From Gordonia sihwensis NBRC 108236 (GTDB taxonomy: Bacteria > Actinomycetota > Actinomycetes > Mycobacteriales > Mycobacteriaceae): a stretch of 39,991 bases of DNA. Below the pieces are notes generated by a model. The model saw only the letters and a list, made by a program, of their open reading frames with translations, was not told the origin of the DNA and ran no database searches. Where the stretch lies: positions 1 through 39,991 of the forward strand of contig NZ_BANU01000042.1 in NCBI RefSeq assembly GCF_000333035.1, in the 5' to 3' direction. This document shows positions 16,366 to 26,976 of this stretch, one piece after another. Position 1 is the first letter of the stretch, and each line of letters opens with the position of its first letter. The position numbers and the translations under genes were made by a program.

Positions 16366-17352
16366 CTAACTGCCCGAGCCGGAAGCGGCATCGGTGAAAC
16401 CGGTCGTGGCGGCCTCGACCATGTCGAGAACGGGATTGGTCGGCGAGATCGAATGCCGAGCAGCGAGTACACGGATATCGGGATGAGCCACGTGAACGAT
16501 CCCTTCGGAGTCCTGCCACGCCACGTATCGGGCGGGGAGGTCGATCCCCATGGTCTGCTGCGCTCCGACCAGCGCAGTCGAGACCGCAGGATTACCGACG
16601 TAGGTGACCATGGTGGGCCTCAGAGGTGTCTCGGCAGCGGCGGACGCGAGATCGACGGTGGCGACTGTGGGCTGATTCTTGGCCGCGAACGCTGCCTCGT
16701 ATCGAGCGATGGACGCAGCAACCGATGCATCACTGGTCTTTTCGACCAGGTATCTCGGCGCTGTGGACACATCGGTGCCCTCTGCAGCGGCCGCCGAGGA
16801 TCCCGTCGCATCGGACGCGGTGGATGCCGACCCGGCCCGGAGTCCGTCGAGGGCGTCGGACGACACCGGGATACCAGCGAGCGCCGCGATGTACTCCGCG
16901 GAGTTGTATGCCAGAAACACCGTCCCGTTGGCAGCCTGCCAGACCAGGTACTTCTGTGGAAGGTCGATCGCGGCCCGTTGATCCGCGGTGATCAACGGCG
17001 ACGCCGCCTTCGGATTCCCCCCGATCACCACGGTGGTCGGACGGATCGTCTTACCTGTTCCCTGTGCCAACTTCTCGAAATCCACAGTGGCTGCCACAGT
17101 CCCCACCGTCTCGAGCGCGCGCTGGACCCGAGAGACCGTGTCACTCACGGAGTAGTTGCTGGCGTACACCACCAGACCGGGTTCGGACGGTGCTGCATCA
17201 GGTGTTGAGGCGCTCGGATCCGCCGACGTGGACACCGGAGTACTCGACACAGCGACCGAACCGGTGGGTTCGGTGGAACCGCACCCGGCGAGGGCGATCA
17301 TCGCCGCCGACGCCAGGAGCGACGTTGCCATACGGAACCTTGAAGTGTTCAT
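16366..17352 (-). CDS. Lipoprotein with two DUF302 domains
   Basis: This exported lipoprotein of 328 residues has a signal peptide MNTSRFRMATSLLASAAMIA with lipobox LAGC (C24), then a Ser/Thr/Pro-rich linker. Two DUF302 repeats follow. Each has the hallmark pattern of a phenylalanine/valine strand, a GNPK or GNPA turn (VIGGNPKAASPL; TYVGNPAVSTAL), DLP (IDLPQKYLVWQ; IDLPARYVAWQ) and a late histidine- or tyrosine-rich segment. I chose ATG 17352 over an upstream start because the signal peptide begins there and AGGACA precedes it. It heads the sigL-rslA operon. DUF302 function is not established; a second DUF302 gene sits at 36122. Confidence 0.82.
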   Translation of the reverse strand: MNTSRFRMATSLLASAAMIALAGCGSTEPTGSVAVSSTPVSTSADPSASTPDAAPSEPGLVVYASNYSVSDTVSRVQRALETVGTVAATVDFEKLAQGTGKTIRPTTVVIGGNPKAASPLITADQRAAIDLPQKYLVWQAANGTVFLAYNSAEYIAALAGIPVSSDALDGLRAGSASTASDATGSSAAAAEGTDVSTAPRYLVEKTSDASVAASIARYEAAFAAKNQPTVATVDLASAAAETPLRPTMVTYVGNPAVSTALVGAQQTMGIDLPARYVAWQDSEGIVHVAHPDIRVLAARHSISPTNPVLDMVEAATTGFTDAASGSGS

Positions 17353-17399
17353 CACGTGTCCTGTCCTCGGGCCCACGACTGCTGTGGGCTTCACTGTGG

Positions 17400-17427
17400 T
17401 GTACGCACACCGAGCCTGAGGGGTTCA
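17400..17427 (-). promoter_or_regulatory. SigL-type promoter for DUF302-sigL-rslA
   Basis: On the minus strand, TGAACC (17427-17422) and CGTACA (17405-17400) are separated by exactly 16 bases. This closely fits the SigL consensus as I recall it (TGAACC, about 16 bases, CGT). It lies about 48 bases upstream of the DUF302 lipoprotein start, so the operon is probably autoregulated. Confidence 0.7.
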
Positions 17428-17560
17428 CCCGAACCGAAGATCCTCCGGCGATTGCTCCCCGCAATCTCGGTGCCACTCGGCGCGGAACGCGCTGGCTCTG
17501 CGCTCGCCGCCTCACATCAGTCCGTCGCTCAGTTTCCGGACTCATTCCAGAAAAGTCATG

Positions 17561-17574
17561 CATACTGGTCGATG
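17561..17574 (+). promoter_or_regulatory. furA -10 element, probable leaderless start
   Basis: CATACT at 17561-17566 is a TANNNT-like -10. It ends 7 bases before the GTG start of furA, so transcription would begin at or next to the start codon. There is no ribosome site upstream of the GTG. Mycobacterial furA is known to be translated from a leaderless mRNA. Confidence 0.55.
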
Positions 17575-18005
17575 TGAGCTCATCGTCGAACTACTCGGAG
17601 ATGCTGCGTAGTGCTGCGCTCAGAGTCACCCGCCCCCGTCTGGCGGTGCTCGACGTGGTGCACGAACATCCGCACGTCGACACCGACACCGTCTACGGAG
17701 CCGTTCGGGCCACCCTGCCCGACGTCTCGCGCCAGGCCGTGTACGACGTGCTCCGCGCTCTGACCATCGCGGGACTGGTCCGGCGCATTCAGCCGTCGGG
17801 TTCGGTCTCCCGGTACGAGAGCAGGATCGGCGACAATCATCACCATCTCGTGTGCCGCAAGTGCGGCGCGATCGCCGATGTGGAGTGCGCCGTCGGCGAG
17901 GCTCCGTGCCTCACTCCGTCGGAGGCCCCTGGTTTCGTCGTCGACGAGGCAGAGGTCATCTACTGGGGCCTGTGCGAGAACTGCTCCACCAGCGTCAGCC
18001 CCTGA
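17574..18005 (+). CDS. furA: Fur-family peroxide/iron regulator FurA
   Basis: This 143-residue Fur-family repressor is very like mycobacterial FurA. It has LRVTRPRLAVLDVVHEHPH at the N-terminus, the DNA-binding helix SRQAVYDVLRALTIAGLVRR, the metal-site run DNHHHLVCRKCG (H89-H91, C94, C97) and a second CxxC, LCENC (C134, C137). FurA represses the furA-katG operon and is relieved by oxidation. The start is GTG 17574 (protein VSSSSNYSEMLRS), matching the mycobacterial N-terminus. katG follows after 60 bases. Confidence 0.93.
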   Translation: MSSSSNYSEMLRSAALRVTRPRLAVLDVVHEHPHVDTDTVYGAVRATLPDVSRQAVYDVLRALTIAGLVRRIQPSGSVSRYESRIGDNHHHLVCRKCGAIADVECAVGEAPCLTPSEAPGFVVDEAEVIYWGLCENCSTSVSP

Positions 18006-20294
<2,289 letters not shown>

Positions 20295-20304
20295 TTTCTC
20301 CATC

Positions 20305-20358
20305 GAACCCCATCTTCACCCCCGTACCGACTCTCGGTGCGGGGGTGAAATGGGTTCA
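20305..20358 (+). terminator. Strong hairpin after katG
   Basis: The arm TTCACCCCCG (20315-20324) pairs perfectly with 20340-20349. An outer GAACCC/GGGTTC stem extends it with small bulges. It lies 10 bases after the katG stop. There is no T-run, as is common in actinobacteria. Confidence 0.8.
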
Positions 20359-20551
20359 GCGTCGGAGCCTCGGCGTCGTTGCGAAGTCTCGGTGGGCTGA
20401 TCTCGTCGCCCCTACATCCTGGGTTGTTCGCCGTGGGTGCGCGACAAGTGTGGGTGGATGGCAGAGAAGCAACTTCTCGAGTTCGTCGAGACCGAGATAG
20501 CCGGGCGTGGCCGGTAGTTCGTGCCGCGAGGATGGTGGTCCTTGCTCCCGT

Positions 20552-21187
20552 TCAGGCCACTTTCGTGGCGTGAAGACGCTCGACAAGACCGAGAGTGAAC
20601 CGGTCGATGTCCTCGATGGAGAAGCTCTCGTCACCGGTGATCACGAGCGAGGGCCGGCGCAGAAAGTGCTCGCCGCCGATCGGGACGCTCACCAGTTCCA
20701 GGGCGCGTTGGATCCATCGAACCGGCCGGATCGACGAGGCGACGTGATCGGCGAGTAGCAACGTTCCACCCGGACGCAGCACCCGCGACATTTCCGCGAG
20801 CGCGATGTCCGTGGCGGGGATGGCGCAGAGTGAGAACGTGCACACCACGGTGTCGAAGGATGCATCGGGAAAGTCGAGAGCATGAGCGTCCCCGAGCGTC
20901 AGGTGCGCATCCGGTCTGACGTCGGCGGCGCGAAAGTGTGCCTGCGCGAGCATGTCCGGACTCAGCTCGATTCCGGTCAACGATGTCCCCGCCGGGTAGT
21001 GCTCGAGATTGAGTCCCGTTCCCACTGCGACCTCGAGAACCTGGCCTCGGGCGCGACTGCAGATCCAGGATCTGGTGTCGCGGAAAAGGACTCGGTCGAG
21101 GAAGGTCATGTGCTTGTCGTAACCGGTCGCTTGCTTGTCCCAGAATCGTTGCCATCGGGCGAGACGGTGCGTCGAATCGCCGACCAT
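20552..21187 (-). CDS. Class I SAM-dependent methyltransferase
   Basis: This 211-residue methyltransferase has motif I VLEVAVGTGLNLEHYP (about residue 50), an acidic motif II end (GIELSPDMLAQA), DASFDTVVCTFSLCAIP and the post-motif LRPGGTLLLADHV. The pattern resembles phospholipid/arsenite-type small methyltransferases, but the substrate cannot be read. It is the last gene of a minus-strand operon with DUF2892 and DUF5313 genes, starting 3 bases after the latter. CsoR/CstR-type palindromes lie upstream of that operon. Confidence 0.82.
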   Translation of the reverse strand: MVGDSTHRLARWQRFWDKQATGYDKHMTFLDRVLFRDTRSWICSRARGQVLEVAVGTGLNLEHYPAGTSLTGIELSPDMLAQAHFRAADVRPDAHLTLGDAHALDFPDASFDTVVCTFSLCAIPATDIALAEMSRVLRPGGTLLLADHVASSIRPVRWIQRALELVSVPIGGEHFLRRPSLVITGDESFSIEDIDRFTLGLVERLHATKVA

Positions 21188-21190
21188 CGC

Positions 21191-21622
21191 TCAGTGCTCC
21201 CGGCCGGGAGCGATGGGTGCCGCGGCGGTGCGTGAGGCCTCGGACTCGGGGTGCGCCGCCAGATAACGCTTCTTGACCAGCTCCGATTCCTGCGCTTTAC
21301 GGGAGTTCGTGAGATCGCGGGGCAGCATGTGTCGCACGAGGCGGCGTTGCCGATTCTCTTCCATGTACGAGGCGGTGAAGAACAGCGAGAGCAGGACCGC
21401 CAGAAGCACCATGGAACCACGCAACCACAGTTCACCCGGAAAGAACATGAACACGGCGTAGATGGGAAGAAACGGAACCTGGCCGCGGATCAGGTGCCGA
21501 ACCACGGCGTGATTGCCCGTCAGATCGTTGGCCACCCAGTCCGTCATGGTCGAGGGCAGAGTGCGGCCGAAGGCGTAGCCGACCCACTGCCACGGCAAAG
21601 GGCGGGTCCTGTTGCGGTTCAC
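21191..21622 (-). CDS. DUF5313 family membrane protein
   Basis: This 143-residue protein begins NRNRTRPLPWQWVGYAFGR, continues LPSTMTDWVANDLTG, and has two membrane segments (about residues 50-85). These features match the actinobacterial DUF5313 family, of unknown function. The start is GTG 21622, overlapping the DUF2892 stop (GTGA). The upstream extension of the frame overlaps DUF2892 and is ignored. Confidence 0.7.
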   Translation of the reverse strand: MNRNRTRPLPWQWVGYAFGRTLPSTMTDWVANDLTGNHAVVRHLIRGQVPFLPIYAVFMFFPGELWLRGSMVLLAVLLSLFFTASYMEENRQRRLVRHMLPRDLTNSRKAQESELVKKRYLAAHPESEASRTAAAPIAPGREH

Positions 21623-21864
21623 CGGGTCGGGGTCGCTGTGCTCTGACGCATCCCCAGCCGCTTCATCAACAGGCTGGCCGGGCACCATCCGACTGCGGAA
21701 TACAGCAGCAGATTCCCGCCGACGAATGCTGTCAGGACATGCCAGCGGCGGTCGTGAAGGGAACCGGCGGCGAGGCTGGCAAGGACCATGGTGCCCGCCA
21801 GCGCGGGGACTGCGCGTTCGATACTCGGTCCGCCGGGGCCGGTGAGGGTGTCGGTGCATGACAT
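21619..21864 (-). CDS. DUF2892/YgaP-like small membrane protein
   Basis: This 81-residue protein starts at MSCTDTLTGPGGPSIERAVP. It has two hydrophobic segments (ALAGTMVLASLAAGSL; VLTAFVGGNLLLYSAVG) and the CPAS turn typical of DUF2892 proteins (GWCPASLLMKRLG). DUF2892 domains are often tied to rhodaneses and sulfur handling (for example YgaP). It is the first gene of the minus-strand operon facing the two operators at 21910 and 21942. Confidence 0.72.
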   Translation of the reverse strand: MSCTDTLTGPGGPSIERAVPALAGTMVLASLAAGSLHDRRWHVLTAFVGGNLLLYSAVGWCPASLLMKRLGMRQSTATPTR

Positions 21865-21909
21865 GCGGTAGATCCTCGCTTCTCTGCGTGTGGTGCGGTC
21901 GTCCGTGCA

Positions 21910-21923
21910 TACCCTAGGGGGTA
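21910..21923. promoter_or_regulatory. CsoR/CstR-type operator 1
   Basis: TACCC-TAGG-GGGTA. It is the nearer site to the DUF2892 operon, between two divergent transcription units, and is a member of a seven-copy motif family in this window. Confidence 0.75.
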
Positions 21924-21941
21924 GATACGATGATACCAGCA

Positions 21942-21955
21942 TACCCCTGGGGGTA
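21942..21955. promoter_or_regulatory. CsoR/CstR-type operator 2
   Basis: TACCC-CTGG-GGGTA, 32 bases centre to centre from operator 1 (about three helical turns) and 44 bases before the MMPL transporter start. It probably serves the divergent pair jointly. Confidence 0.75.
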
Positions 21956-21999
21956 CTGTGTTACGGTTCCTCCATCTTCCCGACCAGTAAGGGCACGAT

Positions 22000-24180
22000 G
22001 TGAGTTCCACCGACGTTCGAACCGACGAGAGTTCTGCAGACAACTCGCCGCCAGGAATCACCGGCGGGCCGTTGGCGCGCTTCGGTGCGCGCATGGCAGG
22101 CAACTTCAAGTGGGTGGTCACCGCGTGGCTCGTGGTCATCATCGGATTGGGAGCGTTCGCCCCGTCGGTGTTCGGATCCCTCGCCGGTGCCGGGTGGCAA
22201 TCCAACGGATCGGAGTCGGTCCAGGTTCGCGAACTCGCACAGGAGCACTTCGGCGGGAACTCCTCGGCCGCGATCCAGGTGGTCGTGCATTCGGACACCG
22301 AGCAGGTGACCGATCCCGCTGTCGCGGCGGTCATTTCCGAGGTCACCGACATTCTGGCCGCCGATTCGCGGATTTCCGAGGTGATCCCCCCGCAACCGGG
22401 AATGTCGATCAGCCCCGACGGACACACCGGGATCCTCATCGGTGGAGCGAACGGGACCACCGACGAGATGGTGAAGGCCGTCGACGATCTCAAAGGTGAG
22501 CTGACCGCAGCCTCCACGGACTCGATCGAGGTCTACCCGACCGGAGCATCGGCACTGTGGAGTGACTTCAACAAGGCCAACCACGACGCGATGATCAAGG
22601 CCGAAATCATCTCCTGGCCCGTCACATTGGCGATCATGGTGCTCGCGTTCGGATCGCTCGTCGCGGCAGGTCTGCCCTTGCTGTTGACTCTGGCCGGCCT
22701 CGTCGCATCCGCGGGTGGTCTGGTTCTGCTCAACGAAATCACACCGATCTCGGTGTGGGCGATGAACTTTGCGATGATGTTCGCGCTGGCGCTCGGTATC
22801 GACTACGCGCTCTTCCTCGTCGTCCGATTCCGGGATGCGCTCCGCAAGACCATCGACGCCGGACGGATCGACCCCCAGCGTGCAGTGGCAGAAACGATGG
22901 ACACGGCAGGCAAAGCAGTCCTGCTGTCCGGCCTGACCGTGCTGATCAGCCTGTCCGCCGTGCTTCTGGTACCTGCACCTGCGGTACGCACGATGGCCGT
23001 GGGCATCATGCTCGCGGTGGTGTTCGTTCTCGCGGCCACCCTCACACTGCTCCCCGCAGTTCTGGGCAAGCTCGGACCGAAGGTCAATGCCGGCTCCCTC
23101 CCGTACGCGAAGCGACAGGTGCACCGCTCGCCGAAATTCGCGACCTGGGGTCAGTTGCTGCACAAGCATCCGTGGCCGTTCGCCATCGGCTCCCTGCTGA
23201 TTCTGGTGGCGCTGTCGATTCCGGCACTGGGTCTCAAGGTCGCCATGCCGTCCATTTCGGTTGTCCCCGAGGACGCTCCGGTCCGCCAAGGCTACGAACT
23301 GGTGCAGGCACAGATGGGCGAAGGCGCACCAGGCATGCTGCAGATCATCGCCCCCACGGCGGAGGCAGAGCAGACCGCACAGATCGCAGCGAGCGTCGAC
23401 GGCGTATCGATGGTGACGCCGCCCATGCCCGCCATGGACGGATCCGATTACGTCATGCTGCAGGCCATCCCGAACGTGGACCCGTCGGACCCCGCACTCG
23501 AGACCACACTCGACGCCTTGCGCGCCGAGCTGCCCGAGGGAGCGATCGTCGGCGGTGCACCCGCGGAGAACCTGGACCTACAGACCGCGTTGAACGAGTA
23601 CCTGCCGATCGTGGTGTCGGTGATCCTCGTGCTCGGATTCCTGCTGCTGCTGATCGCGCTCCAGGCACCGCTGATCGCCCTGCTGGGGACCGTGGTCAGC
23701 CTGCTGTCCACCGGCGCAGCATTCGGTGTGGCGAAGCTGATCTTCCAAGACGGTCACGGGGCGTCGCTGCTCGGATTCACCCCGCAGGGATTCCTGAACG
23801 GTTGGGGCCCGGTGTTCTTCTTCGCGATGATCTTCGCAATCGCGATGGACTACACGGTGTTTCTGCTGTCGAGCGTCAAGGAACACTACGAGAACACCGG
23901 TGATCCGCACGGTTCTCAGGTCGACGGAATGGCGCATTCGGGTCGGGTGATCTTCGCGGCCGCAGCGGTGATGATCGCGGTGTTCTTCTCGTTCGCGCTC
24001 GCCGAACCACTGCCACCCAAGGAGATGGGCATCATTCTGGGTGTCGCCGTATTGCTGGACGCGATACTCATCCGCTTGGTTCTGCTGCCGGTGCTCCTGC
24101 GCCTGACCGGCCATGCCGCATGGTGGTCACCCACGTGGCTACGAGCAGTACTACCCAAGATCGGCTTCTCGCACAGCTGA
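22000..24180 (+). CDS. MMPL family RND-type transporter
   Basis: This 726-residue membrane protein has two halves, each with an extracytoplasmic domain and a cluster of membrane helices (11-12 in total). The proton-relay Asp-Tyr pairs are in GIDYALFLV (about residue 266) and AMDYTVFLL (about residue 615). Helix 1 is FKWVVTAWLVVIIGLGAF. MMPL proteins export lipids, siderophores or small toxic compounds by proton motive force. The start is GTG 22000 with TAAGGG upstream. It is controlled by the tandem CsoR/CstR-like sites at 21910 and 21942, so it is probably induced with the sulfur/metal genes. Substrate unknown. Confidence 0.88.
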   Translation: MSSTDVRTDESSADNSPPGITGGPLARFGARMAGNFKWVVTAWLVVIIGLGAFAPSVFGSLAGAGWQSNGSESVQVRELAQEHFGGNSSAAIQVVVHSDTEQVTDPAVAAVISEVTDILAADSRISEVIPPQPGMSISPDGHTGILIGGANGTTDEMVKAVDDLKGELTAASTDSIEVYPTGASALWSDFNKANHDAMIKAEIISWPVTLAIMVLAFGSLVAAGLPLLLTLAGLVASAGGLVLLNEITPISVWAMNFAMMFALALGIDYALFLVVRFRDALRKTIDAGRIDPQRAVAETMDTAGKAVLLSGLTVLISLSAVLLVPAPAVRTMAVGIMLAVVFVLAATLTLLPAVLGKLGPKVNAGSLPYAKRQVHRSPKFATWGQLLHKHPWPFAIGSLLILVALSIPALGLKVAMPSISVVPEDAPVRQGYELVQAQMGEGAPGMLQIIAPTAEAEQTAQIAASVDGVSMVTPPMPAMDGSDYVMLQAIPNVDPSDPALETTLDALRAELPEGAIVGGAPAENLDLQTALNEYLPIVVSVILVLGFLLLLIALQAPLIALLGTVVSLLSTGAAFGVAKLIFQDGHGASLLGFTPQGFLNGWGPVFFFAMIFAIAMDYTVFLLSSVKEHYENTGDPHGSQVDGMAHSGRVIFAAAAVMIAVFFSFALAEPLPPKEMGIILGVAVLLDAILIRLVLLPVLLRLTGHAAWWSPTWLRAVLPKIGFSHS

Positions 24181-24210
24181 GACGCTCGCACAGTCGAGAT
24201 GCTCACCATG

Positions 24211-24244
24211 GTGGTGGCCGATACCGTCCGGCGTCGGCCACCAC
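24211..24244 (+). terminator. Hairpin after MMPL gene
   Basis: The perfect 11-bp arms GTGGTGGCCGA and TCGGCCACCAC enclose a 12-base loop. It sits 30 bases after the transporter stop and just before the next operator. Confidence 0.75.
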
Positions 24245-24252
24245 GACCACTC

Positions 24253-24268
24253 TTACCCCTAGGGGTAA
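24253..24268. promoter_or_regulatory. CsoR/CstR-type operator 3, perfect palindrome
   Basis: TTACCCCTAGGGGTAA is perfectly palindromic over 16 bases and sits 33 bases before the CsoR-family gene. This is the best evidence for which regulator owns the motif: autoregulation is the norm in this family. Confidence 0.85.
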
Positions 24269-24565
<297 letters not shown>

Positions 24566-24569
24566 CAAC

Positions 24570-24611
24570 GGTCCGATCACCCCCGCATCGATGCACGGGG
24601 GTGATCGGACC
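24570..24611. terminator. Bidirectional hairpin between convergent genes
   Basis: The 16-bp perfect arms GGTCCGATCACCCCCG (24570-24585) and its complement (24596-24611) enclose a 10-base loop. It lies just after the repressor gene and ahead of the convergent membrane-protein gene's stop, so it can serve both. Confidence 0.88.
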
Positions 24612-24658
24612 GAGGCAGGACAGCCGGTTCGAGATGGGGTGCTCGGGCCCGCGACGTG

Positions 24659-25195
24659 TCAGCTCCTGCGCGCTGGACCGGGATGCTCGGGTGGGCGGGT
24701 GAACACCACACGAGCCCAGAGAACGGTGGACAGCAGGGCTGCCACCGCCCCCAGATACAGGCCGATCGATGGACCCGCCACCGTCGCGGTCGGTGCCAGT
24801 GACTGCCGAGCCCAGATCGCGAGCACACCGAACACCGTGGTGACACCGTTGCCCGCCAAAGCCAGAGCGGCCCACCGAAAACGCCGAACCAGACGCGCGA
24901 TCGAGGCCGCTACGACGGTGAACGTGAGAGTGAATGCGGTGAACAGTGTCGCCAACACACCCGCTGATTCCGCGTCGGCGCTTTCGGTGCGCAGAAGAAC
25001 GTCGTACCCGTGTGCGCCGCCGGTGTGCGGAAGCACCACTCCGAGCACGGCCGCCGACACCAGAACGAGCAGATACGGGGTGACCCGGGTGATCACCACC
25101 TCCGGTATCACGCGTCGTTCGATGGCCTCGAACACCGACCGATAGTGGCTCAGGTCGCCCTCGCGGTCGTAACTGTGCGGCGGTCGACCGTTCAC
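24659..25195 (-). CDS. Four-helix membrane protein, function unknown
   Basis: This 178-residue protein has a soluble N-terminus (about 35 residues) and four membrane segments: TPYLLVLVSAAVLGVVL, VLATLFTAFTLTFTVVAAS, LALAGNGVTTVFGVLAIWA and IGLYLGAVAALLSTVLWA. The start is GTG 25195, overlapping the sqr stop (GTGA), so it is translationally coupled to sulfide:quinone oxidoreductase. I do not recognise the family. A role at the membrane alongside quinone-linked sulfide oxidation is inference from the operon only. Confidence 0.65.
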   Translation of the reverse strand: MNGRPPHSYDREGDLSHYRSVFEAIERRVIPEVVITRVTPYLLVLVSAAVLGVVLPHTGGAHGYDVLLRTESADAESAGVLATLFTAFTLTFTVVAASIARLVRRFRWAALALAGNGVTTVFGVLAIWARQSLAPTATVAGPSIGLYLGAVAALLSTVLWARVVFTRPPEHPGPARRS

Positions 25196-26397
25196 GCTCG
25201 GCCGGTGAGAATGGCATTCCAGTACAACGCCGGCAGTCCGCGTCTCTTGAGGAACCACATGTCGCGGCGTTCGCGGGTGGTGTCGATCAGCGGTATCGAG
25301 GGAGCCGGCTGCATCGTGTAGTCGAACTCGGCCAGAAGCATCGTCTTACGAGAGGTGGTCAAGGGGCAGGAGGCGTACCCGCCGTACTGTGCGGTCAGTG
25401 GACGGCCGGCGATGCTCGCCTGCAGGTTCTCGGCGACCACGGGTGCTTGCTTGCGGATGGCGGCACCGGTCTTGGAATTCGGTGACGATCCGGCGTCACC
25501 GAGGGCGAAGATGTTGTCGAATCTGTTGTGACGCAGTGTGTTCTTGTCGATCTGGACGTATCCGGCTGGATTCTCGGGGTCCGCTATGGGGCTGGCCTTG
25601 ATCCAGTCCGGTGCAGATTGGCGCGGTACGACGTGGAGCAGATCGTAGGGTAGCTCGTCGGTGGTACCTGCACTGTTGTCGGTGATCGTCACCGACCGGC
25701 CGTCCGGATCGACAGCGGTGACTTCGCTGTTCTTGCGCACCTCGATGCCGTAACGCGCCACGACTCGTTCGAGCTCCTCGGCGAACACCGGTACCCCGAA
25801 CATTCCGGGTGTGGGCAGGACGAGGACAACTCGGATGGCATCGAGCACGCCCTGCTCGCGCCAGTAGTCGGCCGCGAGGTACGCGATCTTCTGCGGGGCA
25901 CCCGCGCATTTGATGGGGCCGGAGGGCATCGTGAACACGGCGGTGCCCGACCGCATCTTTTGAATCATCTGCCACGTCTTGGGTGCGAGATCGTAGCGGT
26001 AATTGCTCGAGACCTGCGGGGTGTCGATCGATTCGGCCATGCCGGACACCGAATCCCAGTCGAGCTGGATGCCGGGGCACACCACCAGGTGGTCGTAATG
26101 GATCGTAGTTCCCGAGGAGGTGCTGACCGTCTGGGCATCGGGGTCGACCCCCTCGGCGCGATCCTTGATCCAGCCGACGCCCTGGGGCATCACCGACGCC
26201 TCGCTGCGCGCACTCTCCGAGGCCGGGGCGCGGCCTCCACCGACGAGCGTCCACAAAGGTTGGTAATAGTGGGTCTCTGCCGGCTCGATGATGCCGATGT
26301 CGGTCATTCCTGCTCGCCGCAAACGTGCCGCGAGCGAAATACCGGCGTTGCCTCCGCCGATGATCGCGACTTTGTGGTCGATGGTGTGCGCGGACAT
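25192..26397 (-). CDS. sqr: Sulfide:quinone oxidoreductase
   Basis: This 401-residue flavoprotein oxidises sulfide to persulfide/polysulfide and passes electrons to the membrane quinone. It has the FAD Rossmann motif VAIIGGGNAGISLAARLRR near the N-terminus, the FAD-binding segment IFALGDAGSSPNSKT, and the two redox cysteines expected of SQR: C164 (GPIKCAGAPQKIAYLA) and C344 (GYASCPLTT). Length and motif layout fit the SQR type found in sulfide-detoxifying heterotrophs rather than NADH dehydrogenase II. AGGAGG sits about 6 bases before the ATG. The likely operator, a 20-bp element shared with gntR, lies 233 bases upstream. Confidence 0.9.
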   Translation of the reverse strand: MSAHTIDHKVAIIGGGNAGISLAARLRRAGMTDIGIIEPAETHYYQPLWTLVGGGRAPASESARSEASVMPQGVGWIKDRAEGVDPDAQTVSTSSGTTIHYDHLVVCPGIQLDWDSVSGMAESIDTPQVSSNYRYDLAPKTWQMIQKMRSGTAVFTMPSGPIKCAGAPQKIAYLAADYWREQGVLDAIRVVLVLPTPGMFGVPVFAEELERVVARYGIEVRKNSEVTAVDPDGRSVTITDNSAGTTDELPYDLLHVVPRQSAPDWIKASPIADPENPAGYVQIDKNTLRHNRFDNIFALGDAGSSPNSKTGAAIRKQAPVVAENLQASIAGRPLTAQYGGYASCPLTTSRKTMLLAEFDYTMQPAPSIPLIDTTRERRDMWFLKRRGLPALYWNAILTGRA

Positions 26398-26563
26398 GTG
26401 GTCCTCCTGTTCGAGACACGAGCTCGGTGAGCGCTGTCTCGATTTCGGTTGATGCCGGGTGGTTCAGCTCGACGTCGGTGTGGGCGCGAGCCGTGTGGTC
26501 ACAACATTGGTGGTCATTGAAGCCAGGTGCACTGCATCCACAGCAGTCGTGCTGGAAGGTCAT
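26398..26563 (-). other. Cys/His-rich frame upstream of sqr
   Basis: An ATG at 26563 opens a frame beginning MTFQHDCCGCSAPGFNDHQ, then CCDHTARAHTD. It is rich in Cys and His and looks metal- or sulfur-binding for about 50 residues. It has no stop before sqr and runs on in another frame inside it, to 25496. It could be a leader peptide, a frameshifted small gene or chance. The ribosome site is weak. Confidence 0.3.
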
Positions 26564-26629
26564 TCCGGCGTTCGAGCAGGTGGTGCAAGGACACGTGCCG
26601 AGGTGTACGTCGCCCTCTCCTTGATTGAT

Positions 26630-26649
26630 CGTACGGATGTACGTACATT
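26630..26649. promoter_or_regulatory. Probable GntR operator, sqr side
   Basis: CGTACGGATGTACGTACATT is identical to 28759-28778 in front of gntR. It contains the perfect 12-bp palindrome ATGTACGTACAT (26637-26648). Confidence 0.75.
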
Positions 26650-26754
26650 ATGGAAGAGGTTAGTCGCCAATACTGACAAACGCCACACTCGGGACGAATG
26701 AAATTTCCTCGTCCGCCCCGAGTCGGTGAGTGCCGGACGGCTGAGGAGGACGTG

Positions 26755-26907
26755 ATGATCGGCAACCACTGCGATGTCGCTGTGAGTCGTTGCGCCTCGC
26801 TGGATCAGTCGGTTGCGATGCCCCTGGTCGCCCAGTGGAATGCCGCCCACTTCACCTCCACCCCGCAGGAATCGGAACCGTGCACCTCGCCGCACAGAAC
26901 CTCCTGA
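26755..26907 (+). pseudogene. Possible gntR N-terminal remnant
   Basis: From the ATG at 26755 the frame encodes ASLDQSVAMPLVAQWNAA. This resembles the intact GntR N-terminus at 28857 (AALDRSSAMPLWAQLHAD) closely in spacing. The frame then diverges and stops after about 50 residues. The same 20-bp operator lies upstream of both copies, so this looks like a duplicated, truncated start of gntR. An alternative is a short unrelated peptide. Confidence 0.45.
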
Positions 26908-26909
26908 AA

Positions 26910-26923
26910 TACCCCACGGGGTA
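26910..26923. promoter_or_regulatory. CsoR/CstR-type operator 4
   Basis: TACCCC-AC-GGGGTA has six-base perfect arms and lies 54 bases before the persulfide dioxygenase start. Confidence 0.82.
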
Positions 26924-26976
26924 CCATGAATTCTGAGACCTGTACGAACGCCACCACGATCGACAAGGAGATTTCG

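Noticed and set aside
15140..16519. 459-residue minus-strand frame spanning anti-sigma and sigma genes
   Set aside because: Only the last 225 residues are a real protein (the anti-sigma factor); the rest overlaps the sigma gene out of frame.
20356..20634. 92-residue minus-strand frame between katG and the methyltransferase
   Set aside because: It includes the katG terminator flank and overlaps the methyltransferase end; no domain, no ribosome site. A middle stretch looks vaguely protein-like but not enough.
21961..23289. 442-residue minus-strand frame inside the MMPL gene
   Set aside because: It is antisense to a clear transporter, with Arg/Gln/His-rich composition typical of shadows.
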